This document shows positions 17,102 through 26,600 of a stretch of 64,000 bases of DNA, in pieces. Origin of the DNA: Fibrella aquatilis (GTDB lineage Bacteria > Bacteroidota > Bacteroidia > Cytophagales > Spirosomataceae). The stretch is from NCBI RefSeq assembly GCF_017353255.1, contig NZ_JAFMYU010000004.1:1-64000 (forward strand), given 5' to 3'. The translations under genes were made by a program, and so were the position numbers. Positions within the stretch are counted from its first letter, which is position 1. Each line of letters starts with the position of its first letter. The notes below the pieces were generated by a model, which ran no database searches, was not told the DNA's origin, and worked only from the letters and a program-made list of their open reading frames with translations.

Positions 17102-17875
17102 CTACGTACTCAGCCGTACCACGCCGCCGTCGATGGGGTAGTCGCAGCCGGTGACGAAACCCGCCTCGTCGGAGCAGAGGTAGAGGGCCAGGGCGGCAAT
17201 CTCGTCGGGGGTACCCATGCGGCCAATGGGTTGTGCTTTTGCCAGTTTGTCGAACATCTCGGCCTCCTTGCCAGCATAGTTTTTGGCAATAAACCCATCC
17301 ACAAACGGCGTATGCACCCGCGCTGGGCTGATGCAGTTGCAGCGGATGTTGTGAGGCAAATAATCTTTGGCCACCGACAGCGTCATGCTCAGCACGGCAC
17401 CTTTGCTCATAGAATAGGCAAAACGGTCGTTCAGACCCAGCGTGGCAGCAATGGAAGCCATATTTAGGATCACCCCGCCACCCGCAGCCCGCATATGGGG
17501 CAAGATGGCGTTCAGACAGTTATATACGCCCTTCACGTTCACCGAAAATACCCGGTCAAAGTCGGCTTCGGTGGTGGTCTCGGCGTTGCCGATGTGGGCA
17601 ATACCAGCGTTGTTGACCAGTATATGTACCGGTCCTTCGCCGGCTATCTCACCGATCACACGCTGCACGTCGGCCTGATCCGTCACGTCGACGGCATGGA
17701 GCGACACACCACCAGCATTGTGGCTAATAGCGGTAAAGAGGGTCTCTGGGTTATCCATTGACCGGTCCAGCACATGCACGTGCGCCCCGGCCTGCACAAA
17801 CGCCCGGCAAATAGCTAGCCCAATGCCACTAGCCCCACCCGTCACGATGGCTGTCTTGTTTTGAAGTGAGAACAT
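17102..17875 (-). CDS. SDR oxidoreductase, probable 2-keto-3-deoxy-L-fuconate dehydrogenase
   Basis: This 257-residue short-chain dehydrogenase has the nucleotide motif VTGGASGIGLAICRAF (about residues 11-26), NNAGIAHIGNAET, the catalytic YSMSKGAVL and a C-terminal DYPIDGGVVRLST. It lies just downstream of the UxaA-family dehydratase on the same strand, with one palindromic element between. Oxidation of 2-keto-3-deoxy-L-fuconate to the diketo acid is the missing step of the pathway, so this role is inferred. A generic sugar-acid dehydrogenase is the alternative. Confidence 0.85.
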   Translation of the reverse strand: MFSLQNKTAIVTGGASGIGLAICRAFVQAGAHVHVLDRSMDNPETLFTAISHNAGGVSLHAVDVTDQADVQRVIGEIAGEGPVHILVNNAGIAHIGNAETTTEADFDRVFSVNVKGVYNCLNAILPHMRAAGGGVILNMASIAATLGLNDRFAYSMSKGAVLSMTLSVAKDYLPHNIRCNCISPARVHTPFVDGFIAKNYAGKEAEMFDKLAKAQPIGRMGTPDEIAALALYLCSDEAGFVTGCDYPIDGGVVRLST

Positions 17876-17882
17876 GAATGTG

Positions 17883-17995
17883 ATTTACGACTTACGATGT
17901 ACGATTTACGATTTGTTGCTGACGCACGAATATTGCTAATACGAAGATTCGTGCGTCAGCAACAAATCGTAAATCGTACATCGTAAGTCGTAAAT
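17883..17995. repeat. Perfect 49-bp inverted repeat, TTACGATGTACGA arms (element e)
   Basis: Arms 17883-17931 and 17947-17995 are perfectly complementary around a 15-nt loop. The outer part consists of TTACGA/TGTACGA units shared with element i. The inner part is GTTGCTGACGCA ... TGCGTCAGCAAC, the family core. It starts 8 nt from the SDR start codon and ends 2 nt from the dehydratase stop, so it fills the gap. Confidence 0.95.
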
Positions 17996-17997
17996 TT

Positions 17998-19668
17998 TTA
18001 AAGGGAAACCCCCCGTTTCCAGGGGATGAAATCGTTTTGTCCGAGTTGTTCGGCTTTGGTCAGGTAGGTGCCGGAGGCCAGGCCAATGAGCCAGTCGAGG
18101 AGGGCGTCGCCGTTTTGTTCAATGGTCTGCTCACCGCGAATGATCGGGCCGCTGTCGAAGTCAATTACGTCGGGCATCCGGGTTTGTAGGGCGGTGTTGG
18201 TCGATATTTTTACGACGGGACAAATAGGGTTGCCCGTGGGGGTGCCCAGGCCCGTGGTAAACAAGATCAGGTTAGCCCCCGACCCCGCCATGCCCGTAGT
18301 GGCTTCCACGTCGTTGCCCGGTGTACAAAGCAGATTCAGACCCGGCGCGGTGATCGGTTCGGCGTAATCGAGCACGTCGGCCACCCAGGCTAGCCCCCCC
18401 TTCTTGGCCGCCCCCGCCGACTTGATGGCGTCGGTGATCAGCCCGTCTTTGATGTTGCCGGGCGAGGGGTTCATGTCGAACCCCGACCCGGCGGCTTCGG
18501 CCTGGGCGGCGTAGGTTTCCATCAGGCCAATGAACTTCTCGGCCTGGGCATCATCGCGCATCCGGTCGATCAGGTTTTGTTCGGCCCCGCAGAGTTCGGG
18601 AAATTCGGCCAGCACCGTGCGCCCGCCCAACGCCCCCAGCACGTCGGACAAATGCCCGATGGCGGGGTTGGCCGACAGACCCGAAAATCCGTCGGACCCA
18701 CCGCATTTCAGTCCTACACATAGCTGACTCAGGGGCGCGGGCTGCCGCTCGATTTTGTTTATGTCAATCAGGTGCAGAAACGTTTCTTTAATGGCCTGCG
18801 AGAGCATATCGTACTCGGTACCGGCCTGTTGCTCATAAATCAGCATGGGCTTTTTGCCGTGCGGATTCTGGCGTTTTACGGCGTGGACGAGCATGTCGCC
18901 CTGTAAGTGCTGGCACCCCAGGCTTAGCACGGTAGCGCCGGCCACGTTGGGGTTGTTGATGTAGCCCGCCAGCAATTCGCACAACATGGCCGAATCTTGT
19001 CGGGTGCCGCCGCAGCCCATCTCGTGGGTCAGGAATCGGATACCATCCACGTTTTTGAAGGGCCTTTCGGGGGCCTGCGTCAGCGTTTTGTTCTGCTCGG
19101 CATCTACAAAGGGCTGCATCTTTTTGATCACTTCGATCTGCCCATGCTGGTAAAGGTGCAACAGTTCACGCACCTGATCGCGGTAGCGGTCGGTTTGACC
19201 GTAGCCCAGTTCGCGCTCAAAGGCCTCTTTCATCATCAGCACATTGCGGTTTTCACAAAACACCAGCGGAATCACGAGCCAGTAGTTGCGCGTACCCACC
19301 CGGCCGTCGGCGCGGGGGTAGCCCATAAAGGTTTTTCCGGCGAACGCCGATACGTCAGGGGCCTCATACGTATAGGGGTGGCGTTTGTCAATGCCATAGG
19401 CATCGGCCTCGTGTTTGAGGTTGAACGTAGTGATCATTTCGCCCCGCGCAATGGGCTGCGTGGCCCGCCCCACCGTAACGCCATACATCCGCACGGGGTC
19501 GCCGGGCTGGCGGTCTTCGGTCATGAATTTGTGCTTGGCGCGGGCACCATTGGGCAGCGTATAAGTTTCTGCCCCCAGCGACACCTGCCCACCAGCGGGC
19601 AAATCTTGGAGCGCCACAATCACATTGTCGGTAGACTGTAATTTAAGAATCTGGTCTGGCATGGGCAT
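17998..19668 (-). CDS. UxaA-family altronate dehydratase-like enzyme, probable L-fuconate dehydratase
   Basis: This 556-residue protein carries both halves of UxaA: an N-terminal SAF domain (about residues 10-95) and the iron-dependent dehydratase core. Visible motifs are GTRNYWLVIPLVFCENRN, THEMGCGGTRQDSAMLCELL, SLGCQHLQG, GLKCGGSDGFSGLSANPAIG and a C-terminal CPVVKISTNT. UxaA relatives dehydrate altronate. Here the surrounding enzymes point to L-fuconate, as suggested for the split uxaA genes of the C. jejuni fucose locus; enolase-superfamily enzymes do this step in other bacteria. It is first in its leftward unit. Confidence 0.9.
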   Translation of the reverse strand: MPMPDQILKLQSTDNVIVALQDLPAGGQVSLGAETYTLPNGARAKHKFMTEDRQPGDPVRMYGVTVGRATQPIARGEMITTFNLKHEADAYGIDKRHPYTYEAPDVSAFAGKTFMGYPRADGRVGTRNYWLVIPLVFCENRNVLMMKEAFERELGYGQTDRYRDQVRELLHLYQHGQIEVIKKMQPFVDAEQNKTLTQAPERPFKNVDGIRFLTHEMGCGGTRQDSAMLCELLAGYINNPNVAGATVLSLGCQHLQGDMLVHAVKRQNPHGKKPMLIYEQQAGTEYDMLSQAIKETFLHLIDINKIERQPAPLSQLCVGLKCGGSDGFSGLSANPAIGHLSDVLGALGGRTVLAEFPELCGAEQNLIDRMRDDAQAEKFIGLMETYAAQAEAAGSGFDMNPSPGNIKDGLITDAIKSAGAAKKGGLAWVADVLDYAEPITAPGLNLLCTPGNDVEATTGMAGSGANLILFTTGLGTPTGNPICPVVKISTNTALQTRMPDVIDFDSGPIIRGEQTIEQNGDALLDWLIGLASGTYLTKAEQLGQNDFIPWKRGVSL

Positions 19669-19814
19669 GAAGATTGCCTGAATAAGACTATTGGTAAAAA
19701 AGCAGTGGGCCAGTTTGGTATACCTACTGTTACGTAGGCTAAAACTTTACGGTTTCGTTTGGTTATCTACCAGCCAATGTAAACATTTGACTTCCGAACC
19801 CCACCCATCTGTAT

Positions 19815-21476
19815 ATGCTTACGGCCAACATTCTGAATTTATTCGATAAGTCGATCTATTATGGAACCATCCACCTCGACCACGGCCGTATTCTCCGCAT
19901 TGACCGCCTCGGCCCCGAACGGCCCGAAGAGCCTTATATCCTGCCCGGCTTCATCGACGCCCACGTCCATATAGAAAGTTCGCTGCTGACACCCGCTCAG
20001 TTTGCCCGGCTGGCGGTGGTGCATGGTACGATAGCCACGGTGTCGGACCCCCACGAAATTGGCAATGTGCTGGGCGTACCGGGCGTGGAATATATGCTGG
20101 CCGACGGCCAGCGCACACCGTTTAAATTCTGCTTTGGGGCACCCTCCTGCGTACCCGCTACCACGTTTGAGACCGCCGGGGCCGTTATCAGCGTGAAAGA
20201 CGTGCGTTATTTGCTTGGCCTGCGCGACATTGGCTATCTGGCCGAGATGATGAATTTCCCCGGTGTGCTGAATGAAGACCCCGACGTAATGATGAAGATC
20301 GCGTACGCCAAAGCCTTCAGCAAGCCCGTGGATGGCCATGCCCCCGGCCTGCGCGGCAACGATGCTCAACGCTACATCGACGCGGGCATTGAAACCGACC
20401 ACGAATGCACCACCTACGACGAAGGTCTCGACAAAGCCCGGCGGGGCATGAACATCCTGATTCGGGAGGGTAGCGCGGCCAAAAACTTCGATGCCCTCAT
20501 TCCACTCATCGACGAGTTTCCACAGTTGGTCATGTTCTGTTCTGACGACAAACACCCCGATACACTGGCCGAAGGACACATTAACCAGCTAGTTGTCAGA
20601 GCTATTACGGCGGGTTATAACCGCTGGAACGTGTTGCGGGCCGCCTGTATCAACCCTATTTTGCACTACCGCCTCAACGTGGGTCTTCTCCGCGAAGGCG
20701 ACCCCGCCGACTATATTGTGGTGGCTGACCTGACCAGCTTCCGAGTGCTCGAAACCATCATCAACGGAAACATCGTGGCTCAGCACGGGCAGTCGCTCCT
20801 GCCCGACCTGCGCTCTGAGTACGTGAATCAGTTTGCCTGTTCGCCCAAAGAACCAGCCGATTTCTGGGTACCTGCCCACCGCCCCTACGGTCAGCTACGG
20901 GTGATCGAAGCCATTGATGGTCAACTCATTACCAATGAATTGCACCTGGACGGAACCGTCCGGAACGGTGCCTACGTGGCCGACCCTAGCCGTGATCTGC
21001 TCAAGATTGCCGTGGTCAATCGCTACACCGATGCCCCGGTATCGGTTGGTTTCATCAAAAATTTCGGATTAAAACACGGAGCCATTGCCTCGTCGGTGGG
21101 GCACGATTCGCACAATATCACGGCCGTGGGTTGCGACGATGACAGCCTTTGTCATGCCGTCAATGCGGTGATTATGGCGCGGGGAGGCCTGTCGGCGGTC
21201 GATGTGGTGAGTCAAGATAGTACAGTATTACACATCAAAAAGCTGTTGCCCCTGCCCGTGGCGGGCCTCATGACCGACGTAGACGGCTATGACGTGGCTG
21301 CGCAATATGCCGAACTTGACCACTTTGTGAAACATACGCTGGGCAGTACGCTGGGCGCGCCCTTTATGACGCTTTCGTTTATGGCACTGCTGGTTATCCC
21401 CTCATTGAAATTAAGCGACAAGGGTCTATTCGACGGGCAGCAGTTCAAATTCACGCCGCTAACTCTGGCTAAGTAG
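19815..21476 (+). CDS. ade: Adenine deaminase
   Basis: This 553-residue amidohydrolase-superfamily enzyme converts adenine to hypoxanthine and ammonia in purine salvage. The metal site motif PGFIDAHVHIESS (about residues 44-56) is diagnostic. It is followed by VSDPHEIGNVLGVPGVEYML, DGHAPGLRG, FCSDDKHPDTL and the C-terminal ade domain (VGHDSHNITAVGCDDDSL, GGLSAV). Length is typical of Ade. It is divergent from the dehydratase gene, with 146 nt between the starts, and appears monocistronic. Confidence 0.95.
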   Translation: MLTANILNLFDKSIYYGTIHLDHGRILRIDRLGPERPEEPYILPGFIDAHVHIESSLLTPAQFARLAVVHGTIATVSDPHEIGNVLGVPGVEYMLADGQRTPFKFCFGAPSCVPATTFETAGAVISVKDVRYLLGLRDIGYLAEMMNFPGVLNEDPDVMMKIAYAKAFSKPVDGHAPGLRGNDAQRYIDAGIETDHECTTYDEGLDKARRGMNILIREGSAAKNFDALIPLIDEFPQLVMFCSDDKHPDTLAEGHINQLVVRAITAGYNRWNVLRAACINPILHYRLNVGLLREGDPADYIVVADLTSFRVLETIINGNIVAQHGQSLLPDLRSEYVNQFACSPKEPADFWVPAHRPYGQLRVIEAIDGQLITNELHLDGTVRNGAYVADPSRDLLKIAVVNRYTDAPVSVGFIKNFGLKHGAIASSVGHDSHNITAVGCDDDSLCHAVNAVIMARGGLSAVDVVSQDSTVLHIKKLLPLPVAGLMTDVDGYDVAAQYAELDHFVKHTLGSTLGAPFMTLSFMALLVIPSLKLSDKGLFDGQQFKFTPLTLAK

Positions 21477-21644
21477 ACGTCTTTTTGTCACAGAGAGCAA
21501 CCTAATTCTGTACAATTCTTTCCATCTATTGCGCTATTTGTACATTGTTGAATTCAGGTACTATTTTTTTGTACTTTCCCTATAGATATAAACGCACCGA
21601 TACTAAGTTTACGGTGAACTCTCAACTAACTCATTCATAAAACA

Positions 21645-22232
21645 ATGGCCCGTCAGCGCAATACGCCCAAAATCGACGAAGTTAAACTGTGGGATGAATT
21701 CAGAGGTGGCGATCAGTCTGCCTTTGCTCTACTCTATCAGGAATACGTCAATGTGCTTTTTCATTATTGCGTTCACTTTTCGCCCGACCGGGCACTGATC
21801 AAAGACTGTATTCACGACCTGTTTGTGGAACTCTGGCGGCACCGGCAAAATATTGGTCCTACTACGTCGGTCCGGTTCTACCTGATGGCTTCCATCAAAC
21901 GGAAACTCGTTCGTCACATCACCGCCGACCAGAAATTCTGCAACCCCGATGACCTGCGCCCCGGCGAAGGCTTCACCGACAGCGACCGGTCGCACGAGAT
22001 GACGCTGGTGCACATTGAAGAAGAGACACACATCAACGATTGCCTGGGCCGCGCCATGGAACGCCTGCCCCGCCGTCAGCGTGAGGCCGTTTACCTGAAG
22101 TTCTACGAGAACATGGGTAACGAAGAGATCTCGAAGATGATGAATATCAATATCCAGTCGGTCTATAACCTGATCTTCGGTGCCCTCTGCAACCTTAAAA
22201 AGCACGTTTCTACAGACAATGTGCTGCTATAA
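21645..22232 (+). CDS. RNA polymerase sigma-70 family factor (ECF-like)
   Basis: This 195-residue protein has a region 2 pattern (SAFALLYQEYVNVLFHYC ... CIHDLFVELWRHR) and a region 4 helix-turn-helix (LPRRQREAVYLKFYENMGNE, SIQSVYNLIFGALCNLK) near the C-terminus. It is ECF-like in size, and resembles the many Bacteroidota extracytoplasmic sigma factors. No FecR-like anti-sigma or TonB receptor gene lies next to it, so how it is controlled cannot be read from the context. The upstream leader is AT-rich, with runs such as TTTTTTTGTACTTT. Confidence 0.9.
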   Translation: MARQRNTPKIDEVKLWDEFRGGDQSAFALLYQEYVNVLFHYCVHFSPDRALIKDCIHDLFVELWRHRQNIGPTTSVRFYLMASIKRKLVRHITADQKFCNPDDLRPGEGFTDSDRSHEMTLVHIEEETHINDCLGRAMERLPRRQREAVYLKFYENMGNEEISKMMNINIQSVYNLIFGALCNLKKHVSTDNVLL

Positions 22233-22236
22233 TGTA

Positions 22237-22320
22237 GAGCCAAGAGGTGAGAGGCAAGAGACAAGATAGCATCTGTCCGCAAACAAAGTCTTATTTCTTG
22301 CTTCTCATCTCTTGCTTCTC
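22237..22320. repeat. Imperfect inverted repeat, CAAGAGGTGAGAGG-type arms (element f)
   Basis: The left arm (about 22237-22266) and right arm (about 22290-22320) are purine-rich/pyrimidine-rich mates with several mismatches. The units GAGCCAAGAG and GAGAGGCAAGAG resemble element n. The spacer contains ATCTGTCC, which also appears in the spacer of element h. It follows the sigma factor stop codon. Confidence 0.7.
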
Positions 22321-22396
22321 ATTTTGACTCTTTGCTCTATTCCTAAATCTCCCTTGCGGGGCCAGCGGTTCGACCGACTGGCCCCGTTCGTTTTGG

Positions 22397-22404
22397 TACC
22401 TTTG
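22397..22404 (+). promoter_or_regulatory. TAnnTTTG -7 element before rarA
   Basis: TACCTTTG matches the Bacteroidota -7 consensus and lies only 4 nt before the ATG at 22409. Transcription should start at or next to the start codon, so the mRNA would be leaderless or nearly so. The layout TACCTTTG-N4-ATG is identical before rsmA. Confidence 0.6.
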
Positions 22405-22408
22405 TGGT

Positions 22409-23680
22409 ATGAATACAGCCACGATTCCCCTGCCCGAACGGATTCGGCCACGCACGCTGGACGAGGTGATTGGACAACGAAAGCTGATTGGTCCCGGCGG
22501 GTCACTGCGCATGGCCGTGGCGTCGGGGCGGTTGCCATCCATGATCTTGTGGGGCCCACCCGGCGTGGGCAAAACCACCCTGGCCCTGCTCCTGGCCGAG
22601 GCCGTAAAACGCCCATTTGTGGCCCTCAGCGCCATCAATGCCGGGGTAAAAGAGATCCGCGACGTGCTGGCCCGGCCCTCCGGTATGTTCCCGCCCGTGG
22701 TGTTCATCGACGAGATTCACCGGTTTAACAAAGGGCAGCAGGACGCCTTGTTGGGGGCCGTAGAAAAAGGGCAGATCACGCTCATTGGGGCCACCACCGA
22801 GAACCCGTCGTTTGAAGTAAATGGTGCCCTGCTCTCCCGCTGTCAGGTCTACGTGCTGGAGGCCCTGGACCGCGACGACCTGGTGCTACTCGTGGACCGG
22901 GCACTGCGAAATGATACGGTATTAAAACAACGCCCGGTGCGTATGGAGCAGTACGACGCGCTGTTGCGGCTGTCGGGTGGTGATGGTCGAAAGCTGCTTA
23001 ACCTGCTTGAGTTGGTCGTGTTGAACCACGTCGGCACCGACGAACTGGTCGTCACCGACGAGTATGTCACGAGCGTGGCGCAGCAGAACATTACCCGCTA
23101 CGACAAGTCGGGCGAGCAGCATTACGACATCATTTCGGCGTTTATCAAATCGCTGCGCGGCTCGGACCCCAACGCGGCGCTCTACTGGATGGCCCGGATG
23201 CTGGTGGCGGGCGAAGACCCCGTTTTCATTGCCCGGCGGATGCTGATCCTGGCGTCGGAAGACATTGGCAATGCCAACCCCACGGCTCTGATTATGGCCA
23301 CCGAAGCCATGCAGGCGATCCGCGTGATCGGCATGCCCGAAGGCCGCATCATTCTCTCGCAGGTGGCGGTGTATTTGGCCACGTCGCCGAAGAGCAACGC
23401 GAGCTACGTGGCTATTGACGCCGCAATGGAATTGGCCTCAACAACGGCCCACCTGCCCGTGCCGCTGCACCTACGCAACGCCCCTACCAAGCTGATGAAG
23501 CAGTTGGACTACGGCAAAGGCTACCAGTATGCCCACGATTACAACGGCAATTTCAGCCAGCAGAACTACCTCCCCGACGAGCTGGAAGGCCACAAACTCT
23601 ATGAACCCGGCCAAAACCCGCGCGAAAACGATATCCGCAAAACCCTCCGCGCCTGGTGGGGCGAGTGGTATGGGTACTGA
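22409..23680 (+). CDS. rarA: Replication-associated recombination protein A (MgsA/RarA AAA ATPase)
   Basis: This 423-residue clamp-loader-like ATPase acts at stalled replication forks. It has the N-terminal LDEVIGQRKLIGPGG, Walker A WGPPGVGKTTLALLL (about residues 48-62), Walker B VVFIDEIHRFNK and sensor IGATTENPSFEVN. The C-terminal tetramerisation/MgsA domain includes HYDIISAFIKSLRGSDPNAAL and LDYGKGYQYAHDY. Length is normal. Convergent with the giant surface-protein gene, only 17 nt apart. Confidence 0.96.
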   Translation: MNTATIPLPERIRPRTLDEVIGQRKLIGPGGSLRMAVASGRLPSMILWGPPGVGKTTLALLLAEAVKRPFVALSAINAGVKEIRDVLARPSGMFPPVVFIDEIHRFNKGQQDALLGAVEKGQITLIGATTENPSFEVNGALLSRCQVYVLEALDRDDLVLLVDRALRNDTVLKQRPVRMEQYDALLRLSGGDGRKLLNLLELVVLNHVGTDELVVTDEYVTSVAQQNITRYDKSGEQHYDIISAFIKSLRGSDPNAALYWMARMLVAGEDPVFIARRMLILASEDIGNANPTALIMATEAMQAIRVIGMPEGRIILSQVAVYLATSPKSNASYVAIDAAMELASTTAHLPVPLHLRNAPTKLMKQLDYGKGYQYAHDYNGNFSQQNYLPDELEGHKLYEPGQNPRENDIRKTLRAWWGEWYGY

Positions 23681-23697
23681 CTAGTTCACTAATCCTC

Positions 23698-26600
23698 TTA
23701 CCGCACTCGTACCAGCACACCCGCCTCGTCAAGTTCGCCATTTTGGTAGCCATTGCCGGGGGTGGCGTTACTGACGGGTTCGGCCACGTCGAGGACTTGC
23801 GCCTGCACCGCGCCGTTGCCTGTGCTTACCTGCACGGGCAGCACCAGTACCGTTTGCCCATTGGGGGCCAGTTGGTTCACGTAGGCTTTCACGGTTTGCC
23901 CGCTGACAATAAAACCCGTGCTGTTGGTCAGTTGCCAACCTGCAGGCAGCAGCGTTTGCACCACCAGGTTGTTGGCCGTGGCCCCACCCCGGTTACCCAC
24001 CGCCAGGCTTAGGCTGATCACGTCGCCAGCTTTAGGGGTCAGGCTACTGCTCCGTAGGGTCAGCGACAGTTCCACGGCCGTAAGCGACACCGGGGGCTGG
24101 TTGACCTGCACACGCGGCAACGGCACCTGATTAGGGTTGGCCGACGCCACCAGCGCTCCTCCGGCATCGACGGTACGGAGATCAACCGAGGCCACGTCGT
24201 CCTGCCCGTCGCCGGTGCCGGAGTTGGGTTGGCTGTCGGGGTCAGGCGTGGTGGTATTGACCACCTGGGCGGCGGTGAAGAACATGCCCGGCTGGGTAAT
24301 GCGCAGGCGATAGGTTATTGTGGTGGTCATACCCACCGGTACCGTGCCCACATTACCGCCCACCACACCATTGACTGCACTGACCCCCGGCGAACTGGCA
24401 TCGATAAACTCAACGCCAGCCGGTAATCGGCTCGAAACCTGCACATTATCGGCCTGTTGCGGACCCGCGTTGGTCACCAGCAATGAATAGGTAACGACGT
24501 CATTGACCCGTGGTGTCCGACTGCTGACCTGCGCCGCCAACGACACGTCGGCCTGCCCCGACCCCACCGTTACCGTGGCCTGCCCCACCGCCGTACCCGT
24601 TCCGCAGGCATTCTCAATACCCACAATAGAATAGGACGAAGTAGCCATGGCCGTCACCGACAGCAGGTACGGGTTCAGGTACGTATTCTGCACCGACTGC
24701 CCATTACTCAACGTAAACGACCACGGCGCAGGCCCTGTAAACGCTACCGGCAATTGAACCGCCTGCCCCGTATTTACCAGCGCATTACCCGTTAACGTAG
24801 CCGCAGTTGGTTCACCAATTTTGATCTCGACGGGGTCGGATTCACGCCAACACCCATCGTAAGTGTAGGCGATAGTATATCTGCCCGATTCCGATGGATA
24901 ATAGATATAGCTGGTTTCATCAGGAATATCAACACCATTGCGTCGCCACTGTCCTGGAGAACCTTCGTAAGACCTGAGCGCAACTACCGTGTTAAGGCAT
25001 CGTTGCGCTGGAGTGGGCAGAATACTTGGTTTCATATGTTGGCCAACCGTAACCGACACCGGACGAGACATACCATCACAAGCCCCGTTTGTTATAGAAA
25101 CACTATATACACCTGATTGATAAGCGTATAAATCCCTATTCGTCACTCCTGACAGCAGCAGGCCGTTTCTATACCATTGGTACTGATATGGGTTTGGAGT
25201 GTAATCATCAACGTACATATAGGCGTATCTACAGCCAATAAACGATGACCTTATCATTGGCTTAATCTGATTGTTGAACGTGAAGGATAGCGGGTTAGAA
25301 GTAGACGAACATGATCCCGCCGCTACTTTTACAGTATAAATGCCCGTGGAAGAGAAGCTGTAAGTTTGCGACGTTTCACCTGGCAAATCAATTCCATCCT
25401 TCTGCCACTGATAATTACTCACCAAGGATTGGGCGGCAATCCAACGTGTCTCTCCCACACAAACATTCATGTTGACATTATTGGGGTACCATGCCCTAAC
25501 AGTCAATCGATCTGACAGAGCAATCTTGATTGGATTACTCACTGTTTCGCAGGTGCCGACTTTCACTTTAACTGTGTACACACCCGGCTCATTAGCATAA
25601 ACTGAAAGACCATTTTGTCCAGCGAGTAGCAAACCATCTCGGTACCACTGAAGCACCGAATTACTTGCTCCCTTGAAGGTGATTGGTGTAGCGTATGGAC
25701 GACAAATAGTAGTGTCAGTGCACTGGATCTCAGCTAAAATAGCACTGCTAAATTGAAGATTAATCCGTTGTGACATACCCCGGCATGTACCTAAACTAAA
25801 GGAGTACGAATAAGCACCTGTTTGGTTAGCTTGATAAAGAGACAGACTGGCGTTTGGTATGATTACGCCATCTTTCATCCACTGTATAGTAGCGTTCTCT
25901 CCAAAATAGCTTGCCCCAATAGTCAATGTCTGGTTAACACACTGAGGTGATGTGTCAGGTGTTTCCAAATAAGGCTGGGGTGCTGTCGAATACCTTAAAG
26001 AATAGCCGTTAACAATTCTTATACAACCGTTTCGTGAGAGTACCACGCCATATGTACCTGCTTGCTGTGCCAGCAATGTTGCCGATGTAGCACCACTGAT
26101 TTGTTGTCCATTAAATGTCCATTGATACGAATCGATTGTTGCTGGCGTACCATTATAACTACGCAAGGAAGTAGACGATAATACCGCCACATCACCTGGG
26201 CATAACGTTCCTCCTGAAACCGTTGCTATACGCCTGTCTTTGATGCCACCCGTGGAAATATCTCCGATTGATAATGAGATTTCGTTGGCCGATATAAGTG
26301 CAGGATCAGTTGACACCACTCTGAGCTTGTAAGCAGGACTATCTAGGTTAGGGGGAATTTGGGCCGTTAAGGTTGTACTGGTCCCTGTTGTGAGCACCAA
26401 AGGATTACTAAAATTACCGGCGGCGTCTGACAACAATAATTTAAACGTATTGCTCCCAGAGGCAACGCTTCCAACTAGTGAGAATGAAACAGTTATAGAA
26501 CTGTTGGCACATATACTTACGGCTAATGCAGAAGTAACAGATAGGTAAGGAACCGCTAATGCATTGGTCTCGAAAATGCCTCGGCCAGCAGTGGCAGCCA

